A stretch of 64,000 nucleotides of DNA. Origin: Alphaproteobacteria bacterium. GTDB taxonomy: Bacteria; Myxococcota_A; UBA796; CAJQPC01. Where the stretch lies: NCBI GenBank assembly GCA_020632795.1, contig JACKEV010000008.1:1-64000 (forward strand). Direction: 5' to 3'. Positions 31,488-39,791 of this stretch are shown piece by piece. Positions within the stretch are counted from its first letter, which is position 1, and the number at the start of each line of letters is the position of its first letter. The notes under the pieces are model-generated. The model did no database searches. It had not been told where the DNA came from and saw only the letters and a program-made list of their open reading frames with translations. The translations under genes were made by a program, and so were the position numbers.

Positions 31488-32232
31488 GCTGGTGTGGCGG
31501 TTCGGCGTCGCCGCAGAGGATGACGGGGGCTTCACCATCGCGACCCGGCTCGCCGATCGGGTGCTCTGCGAGGAGGTCCACGACTGGATCGAGGCCGAGC
31601 AGCTTGACCACCAGCGCGCCTGGACCGACCCGGAAGGCGAGTGCGGCTACCTGGACCTGCACGTCGCGATGCGGCGCGCCCGGAGGCGCTTCGTGGGTCG
31701 GAGCGGGTTCAGCGCCTCAGTCCACGGGAAATTCGGCGGTGAGGCCGGAAAGCCCGACGCCCGCATGTTCCGCGCGGCCCTGGTGCTGTTCAAGGACGCG
31801 CCGCGCCCGCCGGTCATCGTCGTGATCGCCCGGGACATGGACAGCGAGCCTGCGAAGCGGGAGGGCTTCGCCCAGGCGCAGGCCGCCGGAGATTGGCCCT
31901 TCATCGTGGTCCTGGCGGGCATGCAGCCGGAGTCCGAGGCGTGGCGGCTCCCTGGCTTCGTCCCTCGCGATGATGCCGATGAGAAGGCCCTCACGGAAGC
32001 CCGCGCCGCTTTGGGCTTCGACCCCACGCGGGAGCCCGAGCGGCTCACCCACGGCCGGCAGACGGACCCCAAGGACGCGAAGCGCTGGTCAGCCCACCTG
32101 CTCGGCGATGACCCGGATCGGGAGGCCCGATGCCTGGAGGCCCCGCTGGATCGGCTGACTGGGCGCGGAGAGGGCTGTGGACTCCAGGCGTACCTGGACG
32201 ATGTGAGGGAGGCTCTGAAGCAGCTCCGCTGA
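31480..32232 (+). CDS. TOPRIM-like partner protein of the ATPase
   Basis: A 250-residue protein encoded with an 8-bp overlap behind the AAA15-type ATPase. It shows the sequence of motifs expected of TOPRIM/DUF4276-like proteins: an early acidic residue after a strand (Glu13 in GVAAEDDGG), a DxD strand end (VIVVIARDMDSE, Asp119 and Asp121) and a late E-A-W segment (PESEAWRL, about 150-157). In AriB of PARIS and in OLD nucleases such a fold is the nuclease or tRNA-cleaving effector. The similarity is by motif only, so the assignment is inference. Genes that follow are convergent, so the unit has two genes. Confidence 0.68.
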   Translation: MTELVWRFGVAAEDDGGFTIATRLADRVLCEEVHDWIEAEQLDHQRAWTDPEGECGYLDLHVAMRRARRRFVGRSGFSASVHGKFGGEAGKPDARMFRAALVLFKDAPRPPVIVVIARDMDSEPAKREGFAQAQAAGDWPFIVVLAGMQPESEAWRLPGFVPRDDADEKALTEARAALGFDPTREPERLTHGRQTDPKDAKRWSAHLLGDDPDREARCLEAPLDRLTGRGEGCGLQAYLDDVREALKQLR

Positions 32233-32235
32233 CCC

Positions 32236-33159
32236 TCACCCCCCGCGCATCGGCGGCCTCCCCGGCGGCGGGCCACCCCCACCGACGCCGCGCTGCAGGT
32301 TCTGCCGCTCGACCTCCCCCGCGTAGCAGCCCATGAAGTAGGGGAAGGTGTCGGTGGCGAAGTAGACGTAGCGGCCGTCGGCCAGGGTGGTGCCGTTGCA
32401 GCGGTCGAGCTGGCCCAGGCCCTCGACGTACTCGTGGGCGTCCCAGGCGTTGGTGATCGTGGCGCCGTAGGTCCGCTCCTTGAGGCGGTAGGAGGAGTGG
32501 ACCTCCAGGACCTCGGCGCAGCCCCCGTCCTTGCACACCCAGGGCGCGAGGATGGGGATGCCGTCGAAGGCGTAGCCGACCACCAGGCCGACCTCGCCCT
32601 TGGTGGACTCGAACAGGCAGTCCGGCCGGGCGTGGAAGTGGTAGACGCCGCCGGGCGCCGTGTGGCCGTTGCAGTAGTCCAGCAGCTCGTCGAGGACGGG
32701 GTCGCGGTAGCCGTGGTGGGGGGCCTCGGTCGGCCCGAAGATGGGCAGGCCATTGACCGCCACCGCCGAGGGGCCGCCCAGCGGTACGTCGGTGGGGCGG
32801 GCGGCCATGCGCGGCTCGGCGGGCAGGCGCCAAGTGTAGCTCTGGGCCCGCAGGGCGTTGGGGGTCACCTGGACGAAGTCGAAGCCCGGGATCCCGTTGC
32901 TGCGCACGACGACCTGGCCGCCCTCGCAGCGCACGCTGAGGGAGGGGGCGGGCTGGCCGACGGGAGCCTCCCCCTGCCCGAGCAGGAAGTCGTTCGCCTG
33001 GGGGCAGTCGGTCAGGTCGGACTCGGCGGGCACCACCGGCGGGCTGGCCATGCCCGCCCACACCGCCGCCCCGGCCATCCCGGGCAACGCCCAGCCCCCG
33101 CCGCTGGAGGCGGCGCAGCTGATGATCAAGGCCAGCAGGAACGTGCTCATCCGCTTCAT
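32236..33159 (-). CDS. YHYH-domain secreted protein
   Basis: A 307-residue exported protein of the YHYH family (PF14240). The diagnostic block GGVYHFHARPDCLF is near residue 170, preceded by NGHTAPGG and followed by VGYAFDGIPILAP and TTLADGRYVYFATDTFPYFMGCY. The His-rich turn suggests metal binding, though the family function is unknown. ATG 33159 follows GGAGAG and starts a signal peptide (MKRMSTFLLALIISCAASSGGG); the longer frame to 33228 is rejected. It is the second of a tandem pair, sharing a near-identical core with the gene at 33188-34024. The C-terminus is an unusual Gly/Pro/Arg tail. Confidence 0.85.
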   Translation of the reverse strand: MKRMSTFLLALIISCAASSGGGWALPGMAGAAVWAGMASPPVVPAESDLTDCPQANDFLLGQGEAPVGQPAPSLSVRCEGGQVVVRSNGIPGFDFVQVTPNALRAQSYTWRLPAEPRMAARPTDVPLGGPSAVAVNGLPIFGPTEAPHHGYRDPVLDELLDYCNGHTAPGGVYHFHARPDCLFESTKGEVGLVVGYAFDGIPILAPWVCKDGGCAEVLEVHSSYRLKERTYGATITNAWDAHEYVEGLGQLDRCNGTTLADGRYVYFATDTFPYFMGCYAGEVERQNLQRGVGGGGPPPGRPPMRGG

Positions 33160-33187
33160 CGTACTCTCCAGATGGGTTGACGAGGGG

Positions 33188-34024
33188 TCAGAAGCCTCCG
33201 CCGGCCATGTTGTCGCCCTCCACCTCACCGACGTAGCAGCCCATCAGGTAGGGGAAGGTGTCCGTGGCGAAGTAGGCGTAGCGGCCGTCTGCGAGGGTCA
33301 TGCCGTTGCACGCGTCCAGGGGGCTGGCGTTCGGGTCGTAGGTGTGGGCGTCCCAGGCGTTCTCGATGGTGGCGCCGTAGTTCGCCTCGACCTGGCGGTA
33401 GCCGGAGGACAGGTGGGTGACCTCCTCGCAGGTGTCGTCCTCGCAGATCCAGGGGGCGAGGATGGGGATGCCGTCGAAGGCGTAGCCGATCACCAGCCCG
33501 GTCTGCCCGGCGGCGTTCTCGAACAGGCAGTCCGGCCGGGCGTGGAAGTGGTAGACGCCGCCGGGCGCGGTGTGGCCGTTGCAGTAGTCGAGCATGTTGT
33601 CGAGGTAGGGGTCGCGGTAGCCGTGGAACGGCGCCTCGGTCGGCCCGAAGATGGGCAGTCCGTTGACCGCGACGGCGCTGGCGCCCCCCAGGGGGATGTC
33701 GGTGGTGCGGCTGGCCATCACCGGCTCGCGGGGCAGCACCCACTCGTGGTCCTGCTCGCTGAGGCTGTTGGGGGTGACCTGGTCGAAGTCGAAGTTCGGG
33801 ATGCCGTTGCTGTGCACGATGACCGCGTCGCCGTCGCACCACACGCTCAGCGCGGGGGCGGCGGGCACCCCCGCGGGCGCGGCCCCGCTGACGTCCAGGA
33901 AGTCCGCCGCCTGCGGGCAGTCGGCGGTGTCGGCCCAGAATGAGCCGCTGCCGGTGACCTCGGCGCAGGAGACCAGTCCGGCGGCCAGGAGGGTCGCGAC
34001 GACGGGCTTGAAGGAGGACGTCAT
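33188..34024 (-). CDS. YHYH-domain lipoprotein
   Basis: A 278-residue YHYH-family protein with a lipoprotein signal (MTSSFKPVVATLLAAGLVSC). Core motifs repeat those of the neighbouring gene: GGVYHFHARPDCLF, IGYAFDGIPILAPW, MTLADGRYAYFATDTFPY. It differs by lipidation and by a short NMAGGGF tail instead of the Gly/Pro tail, so the duplicated copies have one soluble/exported and one membrane-anchored form. The ATG follows GAGGAG. It is 28 bp upstream of its paralogue on the same strand, and both probably belong to one transcript. Confidence 0.87.
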   Translation of the reverse strand: MTSSFKPVVATLLAAGLVSCAEVTGSGSFWADTADCPQAADFLDVSGAAPAGVPAAPALSVWCDGDAVIVHSNGIPNFDFDQVTPNSLSEQDHEWVLPREPVMASRTTDIPLGGASAVAVNGLPIFGPTEAPFHGYRDPYLDNMLDYCNGHTAPGGVYHFHARPDCLFENAAGQTGLVIGYAFDGIPILAPWICEDDTCEEVTHLSSGYRQVEANYGATIENAWDAHTYDPNASPLDACNGMTLADGRYAYFATDTFPYLMGCYVGEVEGDNMAGGGF

Positions 34025-34124
34025 GGGGGCTCCTCTTCTTCGGGTGGGGTGCAGCGGTGCAATGCACGGGCCGTGCCACGCTCTGGGGCCCCCTCAGGGC
34101 GGCGTGCGTGCAGATGTGGCAGCG

Positions 34125-35123
34125 CTAGGGTGCGGGAATCGCAGCGCTCGCGGCCTCGGCGCGGAAGCGGTCGAGGGCCTCGACGAAGCCGACGGCCAGC
34201 ACGATGTGCCCGGCGCGCCCGGGGTGGTCGGGGTCGTCCTGCCGGGGGCTGGCCCAGAAGGCCTTGCGCCCGCTGGCCTGGAGCGCGGGCAGGGCCGAGG
34301 CCACCCACAGGCCCCGCGCGGTCATGGCGCGGGTGTAGTCGTCCAGCCGGGCCAGGGCCTGGGCGCAGGTCTCCCGCGCCACGTCCCCGGTCTCGCACCA
34401 GGCGCGCTCGGGGTCGGCGAGCACGTGGGGCGGGATCAGGTAGATGAACCCCGGCACGTCGTGGGCGGCCAGCTCGGCGGCGAGCTGGTCCAGCCCCCGC
34501 TCGAAGAAGCCCAGGTCTCCCTGGACCTGGGCATCCCAGAGCGCCTGGCCCATGTGGGCCGCCCGCGCCCCGGCCAGCCGCCGGACCAGCGCTGAGTGGG
34601 GCAGCAGCGGCTCCAGCAGGGGCGTGAGCGCGCCGAACATGCGGGGATCCAGCGCAACCCCCACGTACACCGGCGCCTGCCCCACGTTCAGCAGCCGGGT
34701 CTCGACGTGGTCGTTGATGTAGGCCGCGTAGACCACGAGATCGGGCTCGAGCGCCCAGCCCCGGTGGCGCAGGGTCGAGGCGCTCTGGATGACGTCGTAG
34801 CCCGGCACGGCGAGGTTCAGCAGCCGGGCGTCCTCGCCCCGCGCGCGCAGCAGGGCCTCGGCCTGGGCGGGCCAGGCGCGGTCGCGGCGGACCACCGTCC
34901 CGTGGGTCACCGAGTCCCCCAGCACCAGGATCCGCGGCGCGCCTCCCTCGGGGAAGGTCTGGGGCGCGGCGGCCATGCCGAAGCCGCCGTGCTTGATGCC
35001 CTGGACATCCCCCTCCAGCAGCAGCCCGGCCGAGCGCTCCTCGCCCCGCAGGTGTGCGTCGAGCCCGGCCACCGCAGCGATGGCGACCAGGGTCCCGAGC
35101 ATCACCAGGAACAGGCGTCGCAC
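34125..35123 (-). CDS. SGNH/GDSL hydrolase-like protein
   Basis: A 332-residue SGNH-fold hydrolase, probably an esterase or acyl-carbohydrate hydrolase. Block I is ILVLGDSVTHG (catalytic Ser), block III is INDH in VVYAAYINDHVE (Asn), and block V is DDPDHPGRAGH near the C-terminus (Asp and His). Residues 1-24 form a signal anchor (LFLVMLGTLVAIAAVAGL), so it acts outside the cytoplasm. It starts with GTG at 35123, 9 bp after the MopE-like MYXO-CTERM gene, and is likely translationally coupled to it. No ribosome-binding site is evident. Confidence 0.86.
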   Translation of the reverse strand: MRRLFLVMLGTLVAIAAVAGLDAHLRGEERSAGLLLEGDVQGIKHGGFGMAAAPQTFPEGGAPRILVLGDSVTHGTVVRRDRAWPAQAEALLRARGEDARLLNLAVPGYDVIQSASTLRHRGWALEPDLVVYAAYINDHVETRLLNVGQAPVYVGVALDPRMFGALTPLLEPLLPHSALVRRLAGARAAHMGQALWDAQVQGDLGFFERGLDQLAAELAAHDVPGFIYLIPPHVLADPERAWCETGDVARETCAQALARLDDYTRAMTARGLWVASALPALQASGRKAFWASPRQDDPDHPGRAGHIVLAVGFVEALDRFRAEAASAAIPAP

Positions 35124-35132
35124 GCGGGGAGT

Positions 35133-37628
35133 CTACCGACGGCGGCGCCTCAGCAACAGCCCCGCCAGCAGCAGCGCGAACATCGAGGCCCCGGAGGAGG
35201 AGGACGACGACGCGCAGCCCTCGCCGCAGCCGCCCTTGTCGGTGCTGCCGCCGGTGTCGTCGGCGCTGGAGTCGTCGGCGCCGGTGTCGTCCGTGCCGGT
35301 GTCGACGATCTCCTCGCAGTCCTCGGTCCAGCCCGGCGCGCCGGGGTAGACGTCGGGGTCGGTGTCGTCGCAGTCGGTGTCCACCGCGTAGCCGTCGCTG
35401 TCCTGATCGTCGTCGTTGCCGTCGCAGTCCTGATCGACGCCGTCGTACCAGACCTCCTCGGCGCCCGGGTTGATGGAGGAGTTGGCGTCGTCGCAGTCGT
35501 CGCCGCCGAACGCGGTGTTGTCGTAGCCGTCGCCGTCCCGGTCGCTCTCCGAGGCGCCGTCGCAGTCGTTGTCCACGCCGTCGTTGGGGTCGTCGGGGGC
35601 GCCCGGGTAGGTGTTGGCGTTGCTGTCGTCGCAGTCGTCGCCGCCGTAGGAGGCCGAGTCGAAGCCGTCCCCGTCGGCGTCGTAGTCGCTGAGGCCGTCG
35701 CAGTCCTGGTCGACGCCGTCATACCAGGACTCAGCGGCGTCCGTGTTCACGGCCGCGTCGGCGTCGTCGCAGTCGGTGCCGCCGTAGAGGTCGCTGTCGA
35801 AGCCGTCGGCGTCGGCGTCGTAGTCGCTGGCGCCGTCGCAGTCGGCGTCGACGCCGTCGTACCAGGCCTCGGTGGCGGCGATGTTCACGGCGGCGTCGGC
35901 GTCGTTGCAGTCATCGCCGCCGTAGGCGTCGCTGTCGTAGCCGTCCTGGTCGGCGTCATAGTCGCTGGCGCCGTCGCAGTCCTGGTCGGTGCCGTCATAC
36001 CAGGTCTCGGTGGCGCCGGGGTTCAGGGAGGGGTCGGCGTCGTCGCAGTCGGTGCCGCCATAGGCGTCGCTGTCGTAGCCGTCGGTGTCGGCGTCGTAGT
36101 CGCTGGCGCCGTCGCAGTCCTGATCGGCGCCGTCGTACCAGATCTCGGCGGCGCTGGTGTTGACCGAGGGGTCGGCGTCGTCGCAGTCGGTGCCGCCGTA
36201 GAGGTCGCTGTCGTCGCCGTCGCCGTCGGCGTCGAAGTCCCCGGAGCCGTCGCAGTCCTGGTCGGTGCCGTCGTACCAGACCTCGGTCGCGCCGGGGCTG
36301 ATCGAGGCGTCGGTGTCGTCGCAGTCGGTGCCGCCGTAGGCGTCGCTGTCGTAGCCGTCGTAGTCGGCGTCGTAGTCGGACCAGCCGTCGCAGTCCTGGT
36401 CGCGGCCGTTGTACCAGACCTCCGCGCGCCCGGGGCGCACGCCGGCGCGGGTGTCGTCGCAGTCGGTGCCGCCGTAGAGGTCGCTGTCGTAGCCGTCCTG
36501 GTCGGCGTCGTAGTCGCTGAGGCCGTCGCAGTCCTGGTCGGTGCCGTCGTACCAGACCTCGGTCCCGTTGGTGTTGACGGTGGCGTCGGTGTCGTCGCAG
36601 TCGGTGCCGCCGTATGCGTCGCTGTCGAAGCTGTCGCCGTCGGCGTCGTAGTCGCTGGCGCCGTCGCAGTCCTGGTCGGTGCCGTCGTACCAGACCTCGG
36701 TGGCGCTGGTGTTGACGGTGGCGTCGGTGTCGTCGCAGTCGGTGCCGCCGCAGGTGCTGGCCAGGTCGCCGTCACCGTCGCCGTCGCAGGCGCCGCAGCT
36801 CCCCAGGCTGGAGGTGTAGAGGCTCTCCGCGGCGGTGTCGGTCTCGGCGAGCACCACGATGAAGTCGAAGGCGACGGTGTCGTTGGGGGCGAGCACCGAC
36901 TCGGTGTGCCGCCAGTGCAGGGTGAAGTCCCGGCTGGCGCCGCCGAAGTCGTAGAGGGTGCCCGTGGGGCTGGTGTTGAAGTTCGCCCCCCCGATCTCCT
37001 CGGTGGAGGGGTCGCACAGGCCGTAGCCCATGGTCCAGCCGCTGCGGCGGCCCACGGCCTCGACGTAGTCCCGGATGCCGTCGCTGTCGGTGTCGATGCT
37101 GTCGATGTAGGTCTGCGGGTTGCTGTAGGCGTTCTCGTCGGGGTCGGGGTCGACGCCGTGCATGACGATGAGGTCGGTCATGTCCGAGGTGCCGTTGTTG
37201 GTCACCGCGAAGCTGACCGTGATCACCGTGCCGGTGACGTCCCAGGTCTCGGTCTTCACCACGCCGAGCGCGCCGGCGTTCATCTGGTAGGTGGAGATCG
37301 CCTGGCTCGACGTGGAGTTGTCGGCCTCGCTGCTCACCGTCCAGTCCCAGGTGCCGCTGTAGGCGTTGCCCTGGTAGGTGTAGTCGGTGCCGTTCTGGGT
37401 GTAGGCGAAGGTGAGCTGCTGCCAGAACGCGCCCGGCCACGTCCAGTCGGTCCAGGTCCCGCTGCCGGTGAAGTCGGTCTGGAGGCCGATGCCCTGGGCG
37501 CTCCAGTTCCACGTTCCGCCGTCCTCATAGCCGATGCGGACGAAGTCTCCGTCGACGCGCTGTCCGGCGTGTGCGAGCGAAGGCAGCGTCAGAGCGAGCA
37601 GCAGGGCGAGTGAGCGGCGGTTCATCAT
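35133..37628 (-). CDS. MopE-like repeat protein with MYXO-CTERM-type sorting tail
   Basis: An 831-residue surface protein. It has a signal peptide (RRSLALLLALTLPSLAHA), a beta-rich domain (25-290), then ten near-identical Asp-rich units (residues 295-749): nine of 46 residues and a last one of 41. A typical unit is GTDCDDTDATVN, EVWYDGTDQDCDG, SDYDADGDGYDSDAYG. An eleventh partial unit follows, then a DDTGADDSSADDTG linker and a C-terminal GGCGEGCASS, hydrophobic helix and RRRRR, matching the MYXO-CTERM sorting signal that leads to cell-surface attachment in Myxococcota. Calcium binding is likely from the Asp pattern. ATG 37628 follows AGGGAG; the next codon is also ATG. The SGNH gene follows after 9 bp. 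Confidence 0.92.
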   Translation of the reverse strand: MMNRRSLALLLALTLPSLAHAGQRVDGDFVRIGYEDGGTWNWSAQGIGLQTDFTGSGTWTDWTWPGAFWQQLTFAYTQNGTDYTYQGNAYSGTWDWTVSSEADNSTSSQAISTYQMNAGALGVVKTETWDVTGTVITVSFAVTNNGTSDMTDLIVMHGVDPDPDENAYSNPQTYIDSIDTDSDGIRDYVEAVGRRSGWTMGYGLCDPSTEEIGGANFNTSPTGTLYDFGGASRDFTLHWRHTESVLAPNDTVAFDFIVVLAETDTAAESLYTSSLGSCGACDGDGDGDLASTCGGTDCDDTDATVNTSATEVWYDGTDQDCDGASDYDADGDSFDSDAYGGTDCDDTDATVNTNGTEVWYDGTDQDCDGLSDYDADQDGYDSDLYGGTDCDDTRAGVRPGRAEVWYNGRDQDCDGWSDYDADYDGYDSDAYGGTDCDDTDASISPGATEVWYDGTDQDCDGSGDFDADGDGDDSDLYGGTDCDDADPSVNTSAAEIWYDGADQDCDGASDYDADTDGYDSDAYGGTDCDDADPSLNPGATETWYDGTDQDCDGASDYDADQDGYDSDAYGGDDCNDADAAVNIAATEAWYDGVDADCDGASDYDADADGFDSDLYGGTDCDDADAAVNTDAAESWYDGVDQDCDGLSDYDADGDGFDSASYGGDDCDDSNANTYPGAPDDPNDGVDNDCDGASESDRDGDGYDNTAFGGDDCDDANSSINPGAEEVWYDGVDQDCDGNDDDQDSDGYAVDTDCDDTDPDVYPGAPGWTEDCEEIVDTGTDDTGADDSSADDTGGSTDKGGCGEGCASSSSSSGASMFALLLAGLLLRRRRR
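35382..36746 (-). repeat. Tandem 138-bp coding repeats
   Basis: Nine 138-bp units plus one of 123 bp encode the Asp-rich units of the MopE-like protein. Similarity at DNA level is high enough to suggest copy-number change by recombination. Confidence 0.9.
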
Positions 37629-37723
37629 GGTGTGGCTCCCTGGCGGTGGGTTCGGGCGCGTATCCCCTGACCTCAGCATTGCGAATCCTCAGCGAAATGC
37701 AAGCTTTGGTGTCAGAGACAAGA

Positions 37724-37751
37724 CCCCCCGGGCGGCGAACCGCCCGGGGGG
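37724..37751 (-). terminator. Intrinsic terminator after the OmpA-family gene
   Basis: CCCCCCGGGCGG (37724-37735) and CCGCCCGGGGGG (37740-37751) form a perfect 12-bp stem with a CGAA loop. On the minus strand TCTTGTCTCT follows. It lies 20 bp after the stop codon at 37772. The bases from here to 37628 hold the promoter region of the MopE-like gene and no further gene. Confidence 0.8.
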
Positions 37752-37771
37752 CGCGGGAAATGCGGGAACCG

Positions 37772-39535
37772 TCAGGGGTTGGGCACGACCTTCACGCCGT
37801 CGCCGCTGTCCTGCTCCAGGATGACGAACTCCACGCGGCGGTTCTTGGCCTTGTTGTCGCGCGTGTCGTTCGGCGCGATCGGCTGGGTCTCGCCGTAGCC
37901 CTTCGGCACCAGGCGGCTCTCGTCGACGCCCTTGCCGGCGAGGTACTTGACCACCGACTCGACGCGGGACTGGGAGAGGCGCAGGTTGGAGTCGTCGTTG
38001 CCGTCGGAGTCCGTGTGCCCGGCGACCTCGATCTTGGTGATGTCGGGGTTGTCGAGCAGCACCTGGGCGACGTCGTCCAGGATGCCGTAGGACACCGGCT
38101 TGATCGTGGCCTTGTTGACGTCGAAGTAGACCTTCTCGAGGATCTCGATCTTCTCCTTCGTCACGACGACCTTGGTCGGGCAGCCGTTGGAGCGGCGCGG
38201 ATCGGCGCGCGGGTCGATCGGCTCGTCGGGGCACTGGTCGCGCTTGTCGGGCACCCGGTCGCTGTCGCGGTCGGGGCAGCCCTTGGTGTTGACCGGGCCG
38301 GGCTCGTCGGGGCACTCGTCGTCGAGGTTCGCCACGCCGTCGCTGTCGTTGTCGGGGCAGCCCTGGGTCTCCTTGGGGCCGGGCTTGACCGGGCAGCGGT
38401 CGTCGGCGTCCAGCAGGCCGTCCTGGTCGTTGTCGGGCTCGGGGCAGCCGTCGACGTCCTCGTAGGCGTCCATGTCCTCAGGCTCGAGCGGGCAGGAGTC
38501 GGCGGCGTCGAGCACGCCATCCTGGTCGTTGTCGAGGTCGGGGCAGCCGTCGGTGTCCTCGAAGGCGTCCATGTCCTCGGCTTCGGTGGGGCAACCGTCG
38601 ACGTCGTCGGTGAGGCCGTCGCCGTCGGTGTCCGCGGGGCCGCCCGGCTTGCGGTAGCCGACCGCCGCGACGATCCGGAAGTCCGGCGCGCCCACGCCGG
38701 CGATGATGCCGGTGCCGAAGCCCAGGGTGCCCTGGACGCCCTCCTCGCCGCCGTAGGTGCCGTAGAGGTGGGCCTCCATCGGGTTGGCGTTCCAGGGGCC
38801 CAGCCCGCTGGCCATGTCGATCTGCGAGGTCAGCTCGGCGCCGACAAGGAGCTCCTCGATGACGTCGTAGTTCGCGCCCAGGCCCCAGCGCAGCGAGGAG
38901 CCGATCTCCAGCTCCTCGATGGCCGTGTTGCCGGTGTCGACGGCGTTCTTGGCGCCCAGGTCCAGGCCGAGGTTCGCCCGCCAGCCCAGCTTGCCGGTGT
39001 CCCCGCCGACGGTCGCGGCCAGCCCGGCCGAGAAGCCATTGCTGACGTAGGCGTCCTTGGCGCGCTGGCCGGTCGGGATGGCGATGTAGGGGGCCAGGCC
39101 CACGCCCACCCCGGTCTCCTCGTAGGCGAGCAGGGGGATCAGGGCGCCCAGGCGGATGGGCCCGAGGGCGAAGTTGGAGGTGTATCCACTGGAGTCGCCG
39201 ACCCGCACCGAGGGGTAGACCGGCAGCTCCAGGTCCAGCCGGACCCGCTCATGCAGGGTGTAGCCGCCCTGCAGGCGCGTGGAGAACTGGCCTTTGACGA
39301 CGCTCTCCTCGGTGTCGTTGGAGTAGCGCAGCACCAGCGGGTCGTCGGCGTAGACCAGCCCCAGGCCGGCGTAGAAGCCGGAGGGCTGCCCCAGGTGGGG
39401 GTGGGCGAGCTGGAGGCTGCCCTGGTGGTCGAACACCCCGCCGGCGAAGTTGAAGGTGTCCGCGTCCTGGGCCAGGGCTTCGGTAGAGGCCAGCATCGCA
39501 GCCAGCGCGACAAGGGAAGGTACAGCAGGTCGCAT
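37772..39535 (-). CDS. OmpA-family outer membrane protein with thrombospondin type-3 repeats
   Basis: A 587-residue outer-membrane protein. After a signal peptide (LVALAAMLASTEALA), residues 25-300 look like a beta-barrel. Residues about 300-440 carry five or six thrombospondin type-3 calcium-binding repeats (DTDGDGLTDDVDGCP, DNDQDGVLDAADSCP, DSDGVANLDDECP). Residues 455-575 are an OmpA/MotB peptidoglycan-binding domain (VYFDVNKATIKP, EVAGHTDSDG, NRRVEFVI). This architecture ties the outer membrane to peptidoglycan and is common in Myxococcota. The gene has its own terminator and a divergent 256-bp upstream region shared with sat. Confidence 0.94.
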   Translation of the reverse strand: MRPAVPSLVALAAMLASTEALAQDADTFNFAGGVFDHQGSLQLAHPHLGQPSGFYAGLGLVYADDPLVLRYSNDTEESVVKGQFSTRLQGGYTLHERVRLDLELPVYPSVRVGDSSGYTSNFALGPIRLGALIPLLAYEETGVGVGLAPYIAIPTGQRAKDAYVSNGFSAGLAATVGGDTGKLGWRANLGLDLGAKNAVDTGNTAIEELEIGSSLRWGLGANYDVIEELLVGAELTSQIDMASGLGPWNANPMEAHLYGTYGGEEGVQGTLGFGTGIIAGVGAPDFRIVAAVGYRKPGGPADTDGDGLTDDVDGCPTEAEDMDAFEDTDGCPDLDNDQDGVLDAADSCPLEPEDMDAYEDVDGCPEPDNDQDGLLDADDRCPVKPGPKETQGCPDNDSDGVANLDDECPDEPGPVNTKGCPDRDSDRVPDKRDQCPDEPIDPRADPRRSNGCPTKVVVTKEKIEILEKVYFDVNKATIKPVSYGILDDVAQVLLDNPDITKIEVAGHTDSDGNDDSNLRLSQSRVESVVKYLAGKGVDESRLVPKGYGETQPIAPNDTRDNKAKNRRVEFVILEQDSGDGVKVVPNP

Positions 39536-39650
39536 CAGCGTGCTCCTCGAGGGGCTCGGTGGGGCCGGCCCGCGAGGGGGCCGGGGTCACATGAGCAGGG
39601 ATACAGCAGCGTTCCGGGAGATTCCATTACATCATCCTGACCGCTGACGG

Positions 39651-39700
39651 GTCGGCGCTTGCGCCAACCGACACGCGGCAGGTTTCGCCAAGTCTGCCGC
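39651..39700 (+). promoter_or_regulatory. Two hairpins in the sat upstream region
   Basis: GTCGGCGC-TT-GCGCC-aa-CCGAC (39651-39672) is followed by GCGGCAG-N12-CTGCCGC (39675-39700). A third, weaker stem GGTGGC/GCCACC spans 39744-39770. They lie between the divergent OmpA gene and sat and could form a regulatory leader; no known riboswitch pattern is recognised. Confidence 0.35.
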
Positions 39701-39791
39701 AGAGGGGCTCACTCGGGCAAGTCCCCCGGTTTGCGGAGGTGCGGGTGGCAGGGCATACAAGGTGGCCACCCTTCGCTCCCCAGGAGATCGG

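Noticed and set aside
30345..32232. Calling the ATPase pair a PARIS system outright
   Set aside because: The partner shares only motif order with TOPRIM proteins; an AriB match cannot be shown without a profile search.
35382..36746. Possible non-coding satellite
   Set aside because: The 138-bp units encode a continuous protein with a signal peptide and sorting tail.
34596..37613. Very long plus-strand open frame (over 1000 codons, Val/Gly/Ala-rich)
   Set aside because: It is the reverse-complement shadow of the Asp-rich repeats of the MopE-like gene and of the SGNH gene; no start context and no domain.
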